DNA from: a virus
Virus record (IMG/VR): IMGVR_UViG_3300042519_002678
Coordinates: 1 to 51,501 of that record
Length of the DNA stretch: 51,501 bases
Direction: 5' to 3' (one strand)
The notes under the pieces are model-generated. The model saw only the letters and a program-made list of their open reading frames with translations, made no database searches and was not told where the DNA came from. The translations under genes were made by a program, and so were the position numbers. Of this stretch, positions 33,062 through 41,298 are shown piece by piece; the stretch's first letter is position 1, and each line of letters opens with the position of its first letter.

Positions 33062-33547
33062 ATGGCAACAAGACCCGTTATATGTCCCTATATAGAACCA
33101 GAGGGATTGAAATTCGAAAGAACTAACCTGGTTATAGATTCAAACAGCATGATGAATCCTCAAATAGTGCTTATGTTAGAGGATTTGTTATTTGATGTTC
33201 CTGCATATTCAAAATCCACAATAAATCTTAGAGCTGAATCCTGCGCACTGATAAGCCAGTCGGACATAGCGGATCCTGGAGGGTACGTTAGCTTTATAGC
33301 TATTAAAGCAGTATACCCAGCTGGGACTTTAGAAAAAGACAAGTTCATTACATGGGAGTACAGGGGCAATGAATATTTTATGGGCGAACTTACTGTATTG
33401 AGCGGTGTTAATATCACAACTTTTGATTCTGAGCAATATGGATGGAATCTGGCTAAACCTGGACCAGTATACCAGGACGGAGGTATAACGGTGTGTAATC
33501 CCCACTTAGATAAAAGGGTAATTTTAGAGATATTGGTTTGCAGATAA
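33062..33547 (+). CDS. virion-like protein, paralog B
   Basis: A 161-aa beta-rich protein, shorter than its upstream paralog because it lacks the Gly/Ser-rich leader. Shared landmarks are WEYRGNEYFMGELTVLSG, YGWNLAKPGPV, GGITVCNP and a terminal strand VILEILVCR. Several Cys residues (CPYIEPEG, ESCALIS, TVCNP) are specific to this copy. It is probably a virion component that assembles with paralog A. Two candidate late promoters follow its stop codon directly. Confidence 0.65.
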   Translation: MATRPVICPYIEPEGLKFERTNLVIDSNSMMNPQIVLMLEDLLFDVPAYSKSTINLRAESCALISQSDIADPGGYVSFIAIKAVYPAGTLEKDKFITWEYRGNEYFMGELTVLSGVNITTFDSEQYGWNLAKPGPVYQDGGITVCNPHLDKRVILEILVCR

Positions 33548-33548
33548 T

Positions 33549-33588
33549 GATATATAGACCAAAAAGTACTCTGAAAAAGATATATAGA
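33549..33588 (+). promoter_or_regulatory. two tandem candidate late promoters GATATATAGA
   Basis: Exact GATATATAGA boxes at 33549-33558 and 33579-33588, 30 bp apart on the same face of about three helical turns, in the 62-nt gap before the large gene at 33610. Doubling of the motif in a non-coding gap is the best support that it is functional. Confidence 0.5.
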
Positions 33589-33609
33589 ATACAAAAAAAT
33601 TATTAACTC

Positions 33610-36204
33610 ATGGACTTCATTAACAAAGTACAAAAATTAAAAGAAACTACTACCTCACCGGAGGTTAAATCTCTGTGTGAGAACTTCTTAAACGAGGCAT
33701 CAAATAAAAATACCCTTATAGAGGGACTTAAAAATTCCAATGATGTTGAGGTTTCTGGTTTCTTAAGAGAAAATACATCAAACATCTGGAATGATTTCAG
33801 AAATCAAGAAATGGAAGCTTCCAAAAGAGCAGCTTCTTCACTTTTGGAATCTTGGAGCCAGAATACATCTAAAGGAGATAATTCCGGAACTTGGATTACG
33901 CCTTCTAAAGAAAAATCAGGTGATAAAGAGATGAGTTCTTTAAACGAGTCCCTTTCTCACATAAAAGGTGATAAATCTGTTAATTCTTTTTTAACTTCTG
34001 AGTCTATTAAAAATCTAGGTGTTCTTGAGTCTGTTAAGTCTCTTCTTAGTTCACCTGTTGCCGAGCACATGAAGGCTAAGATCATGTTAGAGAATTATAA
34101 AAATATCCTTGTTAATAAGAATATCCCAGAGTATGCAGTTATTGAAAATTTTGTTAATGATTTAAGCCAATTGACATGGGATGCTAAATCTAAGGAGGTC
34201 TTTGAATCACTTCTAGGTAAAGCTAATACTTACAACAGAGAGATATACGTTTCTAAAGTGATAGATTCTATTAAGGGATCTGGATCTAGAGAATTTTACT
34301 CTGATCTTTATGAGTGTTTAAATGAGTGGATGGTATCTAAAGACAAGTCAAACGGTCTCCTAGTTAATCAAATCTCTAAATATTCTTTCAATCCTGTAGT
34401 TAAAAACCTTATAAACTATTTGAATCTTAACGAAAGTCGAAAAGATTCAAGCAGACTTTCTATCCCTGAAACTAATCAAGGTGAATCATACGTAGAGAGA
34501 GCTTATTCCGCAATGGCAACTAATGAGGATCAAAATTTCGCATTTGGCCTTGGTGGATTTATTTTCGAAGCAACAGAGAATGGCGTACAGAGAATAGACG
34601 CTAAGACTGCAGCTTCTTCATACGGTAATACATTTGTTAATCTATTGGGAATTACTTCTAGACCCGATGTTAAGATAAATGAAGCGGGTGTTCATTTCTC
34701 AATCGGCAAGAAGGTAGTTAGTATAACAGAAGGAACGGAGAATAATCCTAATGTATTTGTTGGTAGAAATAAATTAGCTTTCTCTAATGTTAACGAAATG
34801 GCTAAGATAATAGGATTGGAAGTATCCTCTTATATGGGATATAATGATATGTCTCTTGTAAAAGATATAGCTACCGTTTATGAAAATTACAATTCTTTCG
34901 TGGAGCTTGATTTTGCTAAGTCGATCGTATCTAGAATTTACGAGGGACTTTCTGTTAATCTGTTCAAATGGAACGATAAGATCTACCTTCAAAGAATAAA
35001 TGAAGCTATGAGAGAGAATTCAATATTCTCTGTTAATAGCATGCAAGCTGTTAAGTTAGTAAAAGACACATTAAGATATGATATTTCTGAAGGTCTAAGC
35101 GAATTCTTGGTTGGTGAATTAAGAACTAAATCGGTTCTTCTAAATGACAGATCTAGTCTTCTTGAAAACATACAAAATGTTGAGGAACAGTTGGCCAAAG
35201 TTCAATCCTTGATAGAAAATCCTAACTACTCGCATTCGTCTGAGCTTAAAGAAGCAGAGAAAATGCTAAAAAGGGAATTGAAGGTTTTAAGAAATAAATG
35301 GGCTAGCATCAACGAGGAGATCGAGAAAATTGAAAATGTTGATTTAGATCCTAGCATGTACCTTATAGAGGATGCTAAATTTAATATAGGAGACTATGTT
35401 AAAATAAAAGAATCAGGAGAAACCGGTAAAATCGTTTCAATAGACGGTACTTCGGGAAGATATACAATTTTAACCGATGCGGGTAGAACAGAGGATCATA
35501 GAGTAAATGATATTCAAGATTTAGAGGAAGCTATGTCAGATGCAGCAGAAAAAAATGCTGAAAAGACAAGTGATTTCGATAAAGACTATTTCGACAATGA
35601 TCCTGCTAGTGATATAGAAAGTGACGAGTCTGAAGAAGAGGATGGCACCGAGGAAGTAAAGGAATCAAATACTACTTTATCTAAAGCACCTACGAGAACT
35701 AAAAATGTTAAAGAAAAGCAATCACAGCCAACATATGCTAAAGCTCCTAGATCTAAGGATCAGGAGAAACCAATGGCTCACGACCTAAAGAATCCTAAAG
35801 CTGCCCATTATGCGGAAGGAATTAAAGGACAAAAGCCAACAGATTTCGATGTTGCTGGATATGCTATTGGTTATAATATCGACGAAGCTAGCGAAGTAGA
35901 AGATAGATCTCAAGGATTAGCAGAAGCTCCTAATTTCGGTAAAATTGAGAGAACGCACGATAAAAATGCTTTAGCTGGTATGGCACAGAAACACGGATAT
36001 GCGAAAGCTCCAGGAAGCAATGACAAAATAGATCTTTCACTGGATTTGCTGCATGGATATAGAAAGGTAGAAGAAGGAGTGGCTACTAAATCGGGCCCAA
36101 ATACTGCTACCTCTAGAAGCAAGCACAGAGATGCTATAGACTTTGGAGTAAATGACAAGCTCAGATATAACTTAGAAGAATCTGAATTGCAAAAAAAAAA
36201 GTAA
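33610..36204 (+). CDS. large charged phage protein with KOW/SH3-like segment; frame continues past stop
   Basis: An 864-aa zero-frame product. The N-terminus MDFINKVQKLKE resembles a T4 capsid-targeting peptide with an LxE cleavage site. Residues ~1-590 are mostly helical. A KOW/SH3-like beta segment follows (FNIGDYVKIKESGETGKIV, ~592-612). The acidic C-terminal region repeats an AKAP-type motif: LSKAPTRTK, YAKAPRSKD, LAEAPNFGK, YAKAPGSND. The zero frame ends TAA just after CAAAAAAAAAAG; in the -1 frame coding continues for 54 codons to 36362 and includes another copy, FAKAPTKP, so the full protein is probably ~917 aa. A virion core or scaffold-associated role is an inference. Confidence 0.7.
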   Translation: MDFINKVQKLKETTTSPEVKSLCENFLNEASNKNTLIEGLKNSNDVEVSGFLRENTSNIWNDFRNQEMEASKRAASSLLESWSQNTSKGDNSGTWITPSKEKSGDKEMSSLNESLSHIKGDKSVNSFLTSESIKNLGVLESVKSLLSSPVAEHMKAKIMLENYKNILVNKNIPEYAVIENFVNDLSQLTWDAKSKEVFESLLGKANTYNREIYVSKVIDSIKGSGSREFYSDLYECLNEWMVSKDKSNGLLVNQISKYSFNPVVKNLINYLNLNESRKDSSRLSIPETNQGESYVERAYSAMATNEDQNFAFGLGGFIFEATENGVQRIDAKTAASSYGNTFVNLLGITSRPDVKINEAGVHFSIGKKVVSITEGTENNPNVFVGRNKLAFSNVNEMAKIIGLEVSSYMGYNDMSLVKDIATVYENYNSFVELDFAKSIVSRIYEGLSVNLFKWNDKIYLQRINEAMRENSIFSVNSMQAVKLVKDTLRYDISEGLSEFLVGELRTKSVLLNDRSSLLENIQNVEEQLAKVQSLIENPNYSHSSELKEAEKMLKRELKVLRNKWASINEEIEKIENVDLDPSMYLIEDAKFNIGDYVKIKESGETGKIVSIDGTSGRYTILTDAGRTEDHRVNDIQDLEEAMSDAAEKNAEKTSDFDKDYFDNDPASDIESDESEEEDGTEEVKESNTTLSKAPTRTKNVKEKQSQPTYAKAPRSKDQEKPMAHDLKNPKAAHYAEGIKGQKPTDFDVAGYAIGYNIDEASEVEDRSQGLAEAPNFGKIERTHDKNALAGMAQKHGYAKAPGSNDKIDLSLDLLHGYRKVEEGVATKSGPNTATSRSKHRDAIDFGVNDKLRYNLEESELQKKK
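36190..36201 (+). other. A10 slippery run, candidate -1 frameshift or transcriptional slippage site
   Basis: CAAAAAAAAAAG (ten A, 36191-36200) lies one codon before the zero-frame TAA. Slipping back one base on the AAA codons, or loss or gain of A during transcription, joins the 33610 reading frame to a 54-codon extension. A one-base assembly error in the homopolymer would look the same. Confidence 0.55.
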
Positions 36205-36362
36205 GTCGTAACTATTATTTTGCTCCTGAGAATCCAGAACAAAATAAATCAGGTAAGCCTTTCGTAGATTCTCTAAAGGGAAAGTTCGCAAAGGCTCCAA
36301 CTAAGCCGATAAACAAACACGTAGAGGACAGCGAGGAAGACGAGGCCGAAACAAACAAGTAA
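36198..36362 (+). CDS. C-terminal extension of the 33610 gene in the -1 frame
   Basis: Frame 3 is open from the A10 run to TAA 36360-36362 and encodes 54 residues with no ATG, GTG or TTG start of its own near the beginning. It contains NYYFAPENPEQNKSG and KGKFAKAPTKPINK, matching the AKAP-type repeats of the upstream protein, and ends in an acidic tail. It therefore belongs to the same polypeptide, reached by slippage, or the stop results from a one-base indel. Confidence 0.6.
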   Translation, partial: KVSRNYYFAPENPEQNKSGKPFVDSLKGKFAKAPTKPINKHVEDSEEDEAETNK

Positions 36363-36410
36363 AAGCTTAATATAAAGATAAATTCTAAAATTTAAGCACA
36401 AAGATAAAAT

Positions 36411-36446
36411 ATCCCCTGTTTCTAATAAGAATGGGGGATTTTTTTT
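36411..36446 (+). terminator. intrinsic terminator
   Basis: ATCCCC (36411-36416) pairs with GGGGAT (36434-36439) and is followed by eight T (36439-36446). It ends the 33610 transcription unit 48 nt after the extended stop codon. Confidence 0.85.
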
Positions 36447-36467
36447 GCACATAAAAAACCCCGCAGA

Positions 36468-36827
36468 ATGGCAAAAGTTTATGTTAAAAACAGTGAGCTC
36501 CTTAGAGCCGTATCCGAATCTAAAGAGAAGGGTCAGCTAACAAGAGAGACAATCGATATGTTTACCCTCATGATAGAAGGTATTTCTAAGAAGATGGCTT
36601 ACAAGGATCCTGACGATAAGGACGATTGTATGGCTTTTGCCATGGAGGATCTTTGCAAATATTGGAATAGATTTGACCCTGCTAAATCTAACAATCCATT
36701 TGCCTACTTCACTCAGGTTGCAAAGAATGGATTTGCTAAGGGATGGAAGAAATTACACCCGCCAAAGAATCCTAAAACTATACCCTTCAGTTATATAACA
36801 GGGGAGGATAATAGTTACAACGTTTAA
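36468..36827 (+). CDS. 55: late-transcription sigma factor, gp55-like
   Basis: A 119-aa protein with a sigma region 2-like core: MIEGISKKMAYKDPDDKDDC, then FAMEDLCKYWNRFDPAKSNN and PFAYFTQVAKNGFAKGWKK. This is the pattern of T4 gp55 and its relatives, which lack region 4 and recognise only a short -10-like box (TATAAATA in T4) with help from gp33 and the sliding clamp. T4 gp55 is 185 aa, so this one is short. It starts after a terminator and precedes head genes. The repeated GATATATAGA boxes in this window are candidates for its target. Confidence 0.8.
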   Translation: MAKVYVKNSELLRAVSESKEKGQLTRETIDMFTLMIEGISKKMAYKDPDDKDDCMAFAMEDLCKYWNRFDPAKSNNPFAYFTQVAKNGFAKGWKKLHPPKNPKTIPFSYITGEDNSYNV

Positions 36828-36828
36828 T

Positions 36829-37314
36829 ATGTCCATAAAAAAGGTTAAACCTAACGGAAAACACAAACATGGGCTTTATAGTCCACAGAATCCCGATAAG
36901 TACATAGGTGATATACATAATATCATTTATAGATCTTCGTGGGAGCAGAGATTCTGTGCATATTGCGATAGAAACGAAAGGATAGTTAAATGGAGCTCTG
37001 AACCTCTTTTTATAGATTACTGGAATCCATTAGATAAGAAAATGCACAAATACTATGTGGATTTTTACATAAAGACTCTAAAAGAAGACGACACCTATCA
37101 GGAGTGGATAATAGAGGTTAAGCCAGAGTCACAAACTCAAAAGCCGATATACGAGGGTAAAAATATGACTCTTAAAAAACTAGAGAGCTATAACTATAAT
37201 ATGAAAATATGGATAACAAATCAGGCAAAATTTAAAGCTGCTAAAGAATGGGCTATCCAAAGAGGTTTTAGATTTGGCGTAGTTGACGAGAAATTTCTTT
37301 TTAATAGTAAATGA
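36829..37314 (+). CDS. 4: head completion nuclease, gp4-like
   Basis: A 161-aa protein that matches T4 gp4 (150 aa) along its length: GLYSPQNPDKYIGDIHNIIY, RSSWEQRFCAYCDRNERIV, HKYYVDFYIK, EWIIEVKPESQ and MKIWITNQAKFKAAKEWA. The pattern D78 ... E96-x-K98 is a PD-(D/E)XK nuclease site. Gp4 acts with gp50 and gp2 after packaging, allowing tails to join filled heads. It begins one base after the sigma gene and overlaps the next gene by 4 nt. Confidence 0.9.
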   Translation: MSIKKVKPNGKHKHGLYSPQNPDKYIGDIHNIIYRSSWEQRFCAYCDRNERIVKWSSEPLFIDYWNPLDKKMHKYYVDFYIKTLKEDDTYQEWIIEVKPESQTQKPIYEGKNMTLKKLESYNYNMKIWITNQAKFKAAKEWAIQRGFRFGVVDEKFLFNSK

Positions 37315-37955
37315 GCTTTTCTGAAAAAATAAAATCATACAAGGACGGATTCATATCCCAATCTGAGACTGTTTCTAAAACTGACGAGTATTTTATAAGC
37401 TCCTATATAAAGTTATCGAACAGGGATTTTCGACCTGAAAAGTTCGACGGCCAATTTCTTCCCGGTAAGATCTATATTTTTAGATATAATCCTAAGCAGA
37501 AACCCGATGACGGTAAAAAAAAGGAGAAGGAGTTCATAAACAGACTACCGATAGTTTTAGCTTTTGATGTTAAGAAATCAAAAGATCTAAACAACATCCT
37601 ATATGGATCGGATTTAATAGCTACCCCACCTGATGAAAGGGTTAAGATATTGGAGAGGGTCTATGATTTTTCAGAGAGCATAATAGATTCTAATAAAAAA
37701 TCGGGAAGCCAATCTCCCGTGAACCTAAGTGGTGATAATGTAAAGTCTTTATTGAAAGGTACTGGATATATTGGAAGCACTAAAGGATTCGATATTTCAT
37801 CAATGTCTGAAGTCTATGTTATAGGCTATGATGATTGGAAAAAAATACCATATCTTAGTGTAGCCCTTCTTCAAGGGTCTTCTCCGATTGAGATATATAA
37901 TTCCTATAGATCGAAATTAAAAGATAATTCTGGTCTAGAAAATAAAAATAAGTAG
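37311..37955 (+). CDS. hypothetical virion-associated protein upstream of portal genes
   Basis: A 214-aa soluble protein starting with a 4-nt overlap (ATGA) after the gp4-like gene. It has a beta-barrel-like region (FLPGKIYIFRYNPKQK, RLPIVLAFDV) and a C-terminal part with VYVIGYDDWKKIPYLSVALL. In T4 the gene after gp4 is 53 (baseplate wedge, 196 aa); size and position would allow a gp53 role but I see no clear sequence match. It is followed by the first portal gene after 3 nt, so a connector or baseplate role is an inference from context. Confidence 0.6.
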   Translation: MSFSEKIKSYKDGFISQSETVSKTDEYFISSYIKLSNRDFRPEKFDGQFLPGKIYIFRYNPKQKPDDGKKKEKEFINRLPIVLAFDVKKSKDLNNILYGSDLIATPPDERVKILERVYDFSESIIDSNKKSGSQSPVNLSGDNVKSLLKGTGYIGSTKGFDISSMSEVYVIGYDDWKKIPYLSVALLQGSSPIEIYNSYRSKLKDNSGLENKNK

Positions 37956-37958
37956 TGA

Positions 37959-39533
37959 ATGGCTGGTTTTATAGATAACGAAAATGGTAATCCGGTATTT
38001 CAGAGGATTAGGGAATCTGTTAAGTCGATCTCTAAGTTCGGTATGAAATACGAGGACATGGTGATTAAGAACTCCATGGCTGTTGGCGCTACTGAAGCTG
38101 CTTTCATTAATCAGAACAAAACAAACGTTCCTGATGAGAATATGATGTATAGTCTTGCGAAGCAAGATACTATGGTCAAACAGTATATCTCTTATTTCGA
38201 CAAGGATTATAAGGGAAAGAGGGATTATCTTAGGAAATTCTCTCTTAACCCGGAGATAGAAGGAGTTCTTGATATTGTTTGTGACGAATCCATAAACTAC
38301 GACCCTTCTAATTATTACGCATATCCCGATTTTCTAGATATAACTACTCTAAAAGAAAAAACAAGAGAAAAGGTTTATGACGTTTTTAGAAAAATATATG
38401 ACATCTGGGGATTTAGCGATGATATAACAGCATGGCAATTCTTTAGACAATTCATGGTGGACGGATTCCTTGCATTTGAAATAATCTGGGACAATAGGGG
38501 GAAAGAGATAATTGGATTTAAAGAATTGGACGCTACTTCTTTAATACCTAGCGTAGAAAAACAACCAGACGGAAGACATGTCAACGTTTGGATACAATTT
38601 CCGAATGACCCTAAAAAGACAAGAATGCTATATGACTCCCAGATCATATACATGTCTTATGCTAAGGGAAATTCAGTTTCCAGATTAAGTTATGTTGAGA
38701 GATTAATTAGACCTTATAATACCCTAAGAATTATAGAATACACTAGGGTAATTTGGTCAGTGATGAATGCTTCATTCAAGCTTAAAATGACCGTTCCTGT
38801 TGGATCAAGATCACCTCAGAAAGCTATGCAGACCTTGGGTGAACTTATGAGTATCTATAAGGAGGATATTAGCTTGAGCGATGATACTGGTGAATTGCTA
38901 GTTGACGGAGCACCTAAGATACAATTCTATAAGAATTATCTGATACCACAGGGCCAAAACGGTCAACCTACAATTGAGCCCTTGACAATGGAGGGACCGA
39001 ACTTAAATGATCCTGCCCCTCTTGCATATTTCTACGATAGATTCATAGAGGAATCTAAAATACCTGCTACAAGATTTAAGGGGTTAGATGGATCTTCTAG
39101 TGCAACATATTCCAACACTGCGGATGGCCTGGACAAGGAAGAGGTAAGATTTAGTAAGTTCATAAGTAGATTGAGAACCAATTTTCAGGATATCATTATA
39201 AAGCCACTTTGGTTACAAATATGTAAAGACAATCCGGAATTAGAAAAAGATCTAGTTTTTAAGAGCCAACTTGGACTTAAGTACATCAGTGAGAACCCTT
39301 TTAGGGTAAACCAGGAGATGGAATTGATCACTAAGAGAAAAGAAAGCGTAGATTCATTGGCTGCTATAATGGAAGACGGGGATAAACCTTATTTTTCACA
39401 GACTTACTTAATTGAGAATTTTCTCGGACTTACACCTGCAGACATTAAAGCTAACAAGATAGCAAAAGAAAAGAATGCCAAGAAGAAAGAGAAGGAAGGC
39501 GGAGAGGAAGAAGCACCAGAAGTTACTTTATAA
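37959..39533 (+). CDS. 20: portal protein, gp20-like (copy 1)
   Basis: A 524-aa portal protein, the same length as T4 gp20. Family landmarks are GMKYEDMVIKNS near the N-terminus, YFDKDYKGKRDYLRKFSLNP, DGFLAFEIIWDNRGKEIIGF (wing), MNASFKLKMTVPVGSRSPQK, the clip/stem region with YFYDRFIEESKIPATRF, and EEVRFSKFISRLR. Twelve subunits form the ring at the DNA-entry vertex, which initiates prohead assembly, docks the terminase and later the neck. A full-length paralog follows 14 nt downstream. The C-terminus is Lys/Glu-rich. Confidence 0.95.
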   Translation: MAGFIDNENGNPVFQRIRESVKSISKFGMKYEDMVIKNSMAVGATEAAFINQNKTNVPDENMMYSLAKQDTMVKQYISYFDKDYKGKRDYLRKFSLNPEIEGVLDIVCDESINYDPSNYYAYPDFLDITTLKEKTREKVYDVFRKIYDIWGFSDDITAWQFFRQFMVDGFLAFEIIWDNRGKEIIGFKELDATSLIPSVEKQPDGRHVNVWIQFPNDPKKTRMLYDSQIIYMSYAKGNSVSRLSYVERLIRPYNTLRIIEYTRVIWSVMNASFKLKMTVPVGSRSPQKAMQTLGELMSIYKEDISLSDDTGELLVDGAPKIQFYKNYLIPQGQNGQPTIEPLTMEGPNLNDPAPLAYFYDRFIEESKIPATRFKGLDGSSSATYSNTADGLDKEEVRFSKFISRLRTNFQDIIIKPLWLQICKDNPELEKDLVFKSQLGLKYISENPFRVNQEMELITKRKESVDSLAAIMEDGDKPYFSQTYLIENFLGLTPADIKANKIAKEKNAKKKEKEGGEEEAPEVTL

Positions 39534-39547
39534 ATAAAAAAATAGAA

Positions 39548-41191
39548 ATGGCAGGATTTATAGATCCCATACAACCAAATAGTGCATTCGGAACGATACT
39601 AAGAAGTCTTTCTCAGATATCTAGGTTTGGTATGAAGTACGAAGATATGGTTGTTAGAAATTCGCAGGCCATAGGTAAGACCGAATCGGAATTCTTCAAC
39701 GAGCAAGGATCTGGATTTACTGAAAGCGATGCTTTCTATTGGACAGTTTCTCATTCGGATACAAAAGTAAGAAAGTACATAGCTTATTTCGATAAGGATT
39801 ACATAGACAAAAGAAACTTTCTTAGAAAGTTTTCGCTAAACGGTGAGATTGAGTTTATACTCGATACGGTAACTGATGAAGCTGTGGTTTACGACGAGAA
39901 GAATTATTTTGCATATCCTGAGATCAAGAATTTGGACGTAAGTGATAAGGTGAAAGATAAACTGATGGAGAATTTTTACCGGATCTATCATCTTTTCAAT
40001 TTTCAGGAAAGCATATTGGCTTGGCAGGTATTTAGACAGCTCCTAATTGATGGGTTTCTAGCTTATGAGATAATCTACGATAGCAGAGGCAAGCAAGTTA
40101 TTGGATTTAAAGAACTCGATGCAACATCACTTCAGCCTATGGTTGAAAAAGTTGGCGAGAATGATTTTCAACAGGTTTGGGTTCAGTATCCAAAGAATCC
40201 CCAAATGACAAGAAAGCTTAAGAATGAGCAGGTTATCTACATATCATATGCTAAGGGTAATGCAATCTCCAGGGTAAGTTATGTTGAGAGACTAGTTAGA
40301 TCCTATAATATCCTGAAAATAATGGAGAACAGCAGGATTATATGGAACGTTATGAACGCTTCATATAGATTGAAGTTTGTTATACCTATAGGTACACAGT
40401 CACCACAAAAGGCCATGCAAACGCTAGGACAAATAATGTCTTATCATAAAGAGGAAATATCTATAAACGACAATTCAGGTGAATTGACTGTTAACGGAAG
40501 ACCGAAAATTCAGTTCTATAAAAACTATCTTTTCCCTGAGAAGGATGGTGTTTCCCCTACCATAGAAACACTAAATGCAGCTGGACCTGATTTTAATATC
40601 ATGGACAACGTGCTTTACTTCTTCAATAAACTAAAGCAAGATTCTAAAATACCGTATGCAAGATTTGCTTATAGAGGGGGAACACCCGCAAACAACCAGA
40701 TTAGCATCGATTCTTTAGAAAGAGACGAGATAAGGTTCGAGAAGTTTCTTTCCAGATTGAGATCGATTTATCAGGAAATCATAGTTAAGCCTCTTTATAT
40801 ACAAATGTGTCTTGATTATCCGGAGCTTGTAAAAGATAGAAGCTTTAAAACTAATCTTGGAATTAATTTCGTAAGAGAAAGCGAATTCAACGATCTGGTT
40901 GAACTTGCTAATCTAGTTAAAAGAGGGGATTTTATAAAATCTCTTGCTGACATGAAAGTTAAAGTTGGTGAAGAAGAGCAGCCTTATTTTGATAAAGATT
41001 TCCTTGTTCAGAGATTTTTAGGTCTAACCCCGGAGCAGATAGAGGGCAATGCTTCATACAAAGAGCTCGAAGCTAAATCTGCTAAAAAGGAAAGCTCTAC
41101 TAGCGGAGCTGAGGGCGAGGCAACTCCAGCGGAAGAAGAAGCGGCAGCACCAGCGGAAGCGGCAGCACCCGCTGAGGAAGAGACTGCATAG
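39548..41191 (+). CDS. 20: portal protein, gp20-like (copy 2)
   Basis: A 547-aa portal paralog. It aligns with copy 1 from AGFIDPIQPN through GMKYEDMVVRNSQAIGKTE, YFDKDYIDKRNFLRKFSLNG, DGFLAYEIIYDSRGKQVIGF, MNASYRLKFVIPIGTQSPQK and DEIRFEKFLSRLR, with clear identity throughout but many substitutions, so the duplication is old. It differs in a longer Ala/Glu/Pro-rich C-terminal tail and in the crown-side sequence. All core elements are present, so it is probably functional. A single portal is the rule; a mixed ring, alternative use, or a specialised vertex structure are possibilities. A terminator follows. Confidence 0.93.
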   Translation: MAGFIDPIQPNSAFGTILRSLSQISRFGMKYEDMVVRNSQAIGKTESEFFNEQGSGFTESDAFYWTVSHSDTKVRKYIAYFDKDYIDKRNFLRKFSLNGEIEFILDTVTDEAVVYDEKNYFAYPEIKNLDVSDKVKDKLMENFYRIYHLFNFQESILAWQVFRQLLIDGFLAYEIIYDSRGKQVIGFKELDATSLQPMVEKVGENDFQQVWVQYPKNPQMTRKLKNEQVIYISYAKGNAISRVSYVERLVRSYNILKIMENSRIIWNVMNASYRLKFVIPIGTQSPQKAMQTLGQIMSYHKEEISINDNSGELTVNGRPKIQFYKNYLFPEKDGVSPTIETLNAAGPDFNIMDNVLYFFNKLKQDSKIPYARFAYRGGTPANNQISIDSLERDEIRFEKFLSRLRSIYQEIIVKPLYIQMCLDYPELVKDRSFKTNLGINFVRESEFNDLVELANLVKRGDFIKSLADMKVKVGEEEQPYFDKDFLVQRFLGLTPEQIEGNASYKELEAKSAKKESSTSGAEGEATPAEEEAAAPAEAAAPAEEETA

Positions 41192-41236
41192 TCCAGCCTA
41201 ACACTCTAATACGTAATTACATTCAGCATTCTCCAT

Positions 41237-41264
41237 AAACCGTCGGAATACCTACGGTTTTTTT
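41237..41264 (+). terminator. intrinsic terminator after portal genes
   Basis: AAACCGT (41237-41243) pairs with ACGGTTT (41254-41260) over a 10-nt loop, followed by TTTT. It separates the head genes from the DNA-metabolism genes. Confidence 0.88.
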
Positions 41265-41298
41265 GTTTATATTTGTGTTATAACTAAATAGAAGCGAA

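Noticed and set aside
37311-37955. Baseplate wedge gp53
   Set aside because: Synteny with T4 suggests it, but I could not see a sequence match, so it is left as hypothetical.
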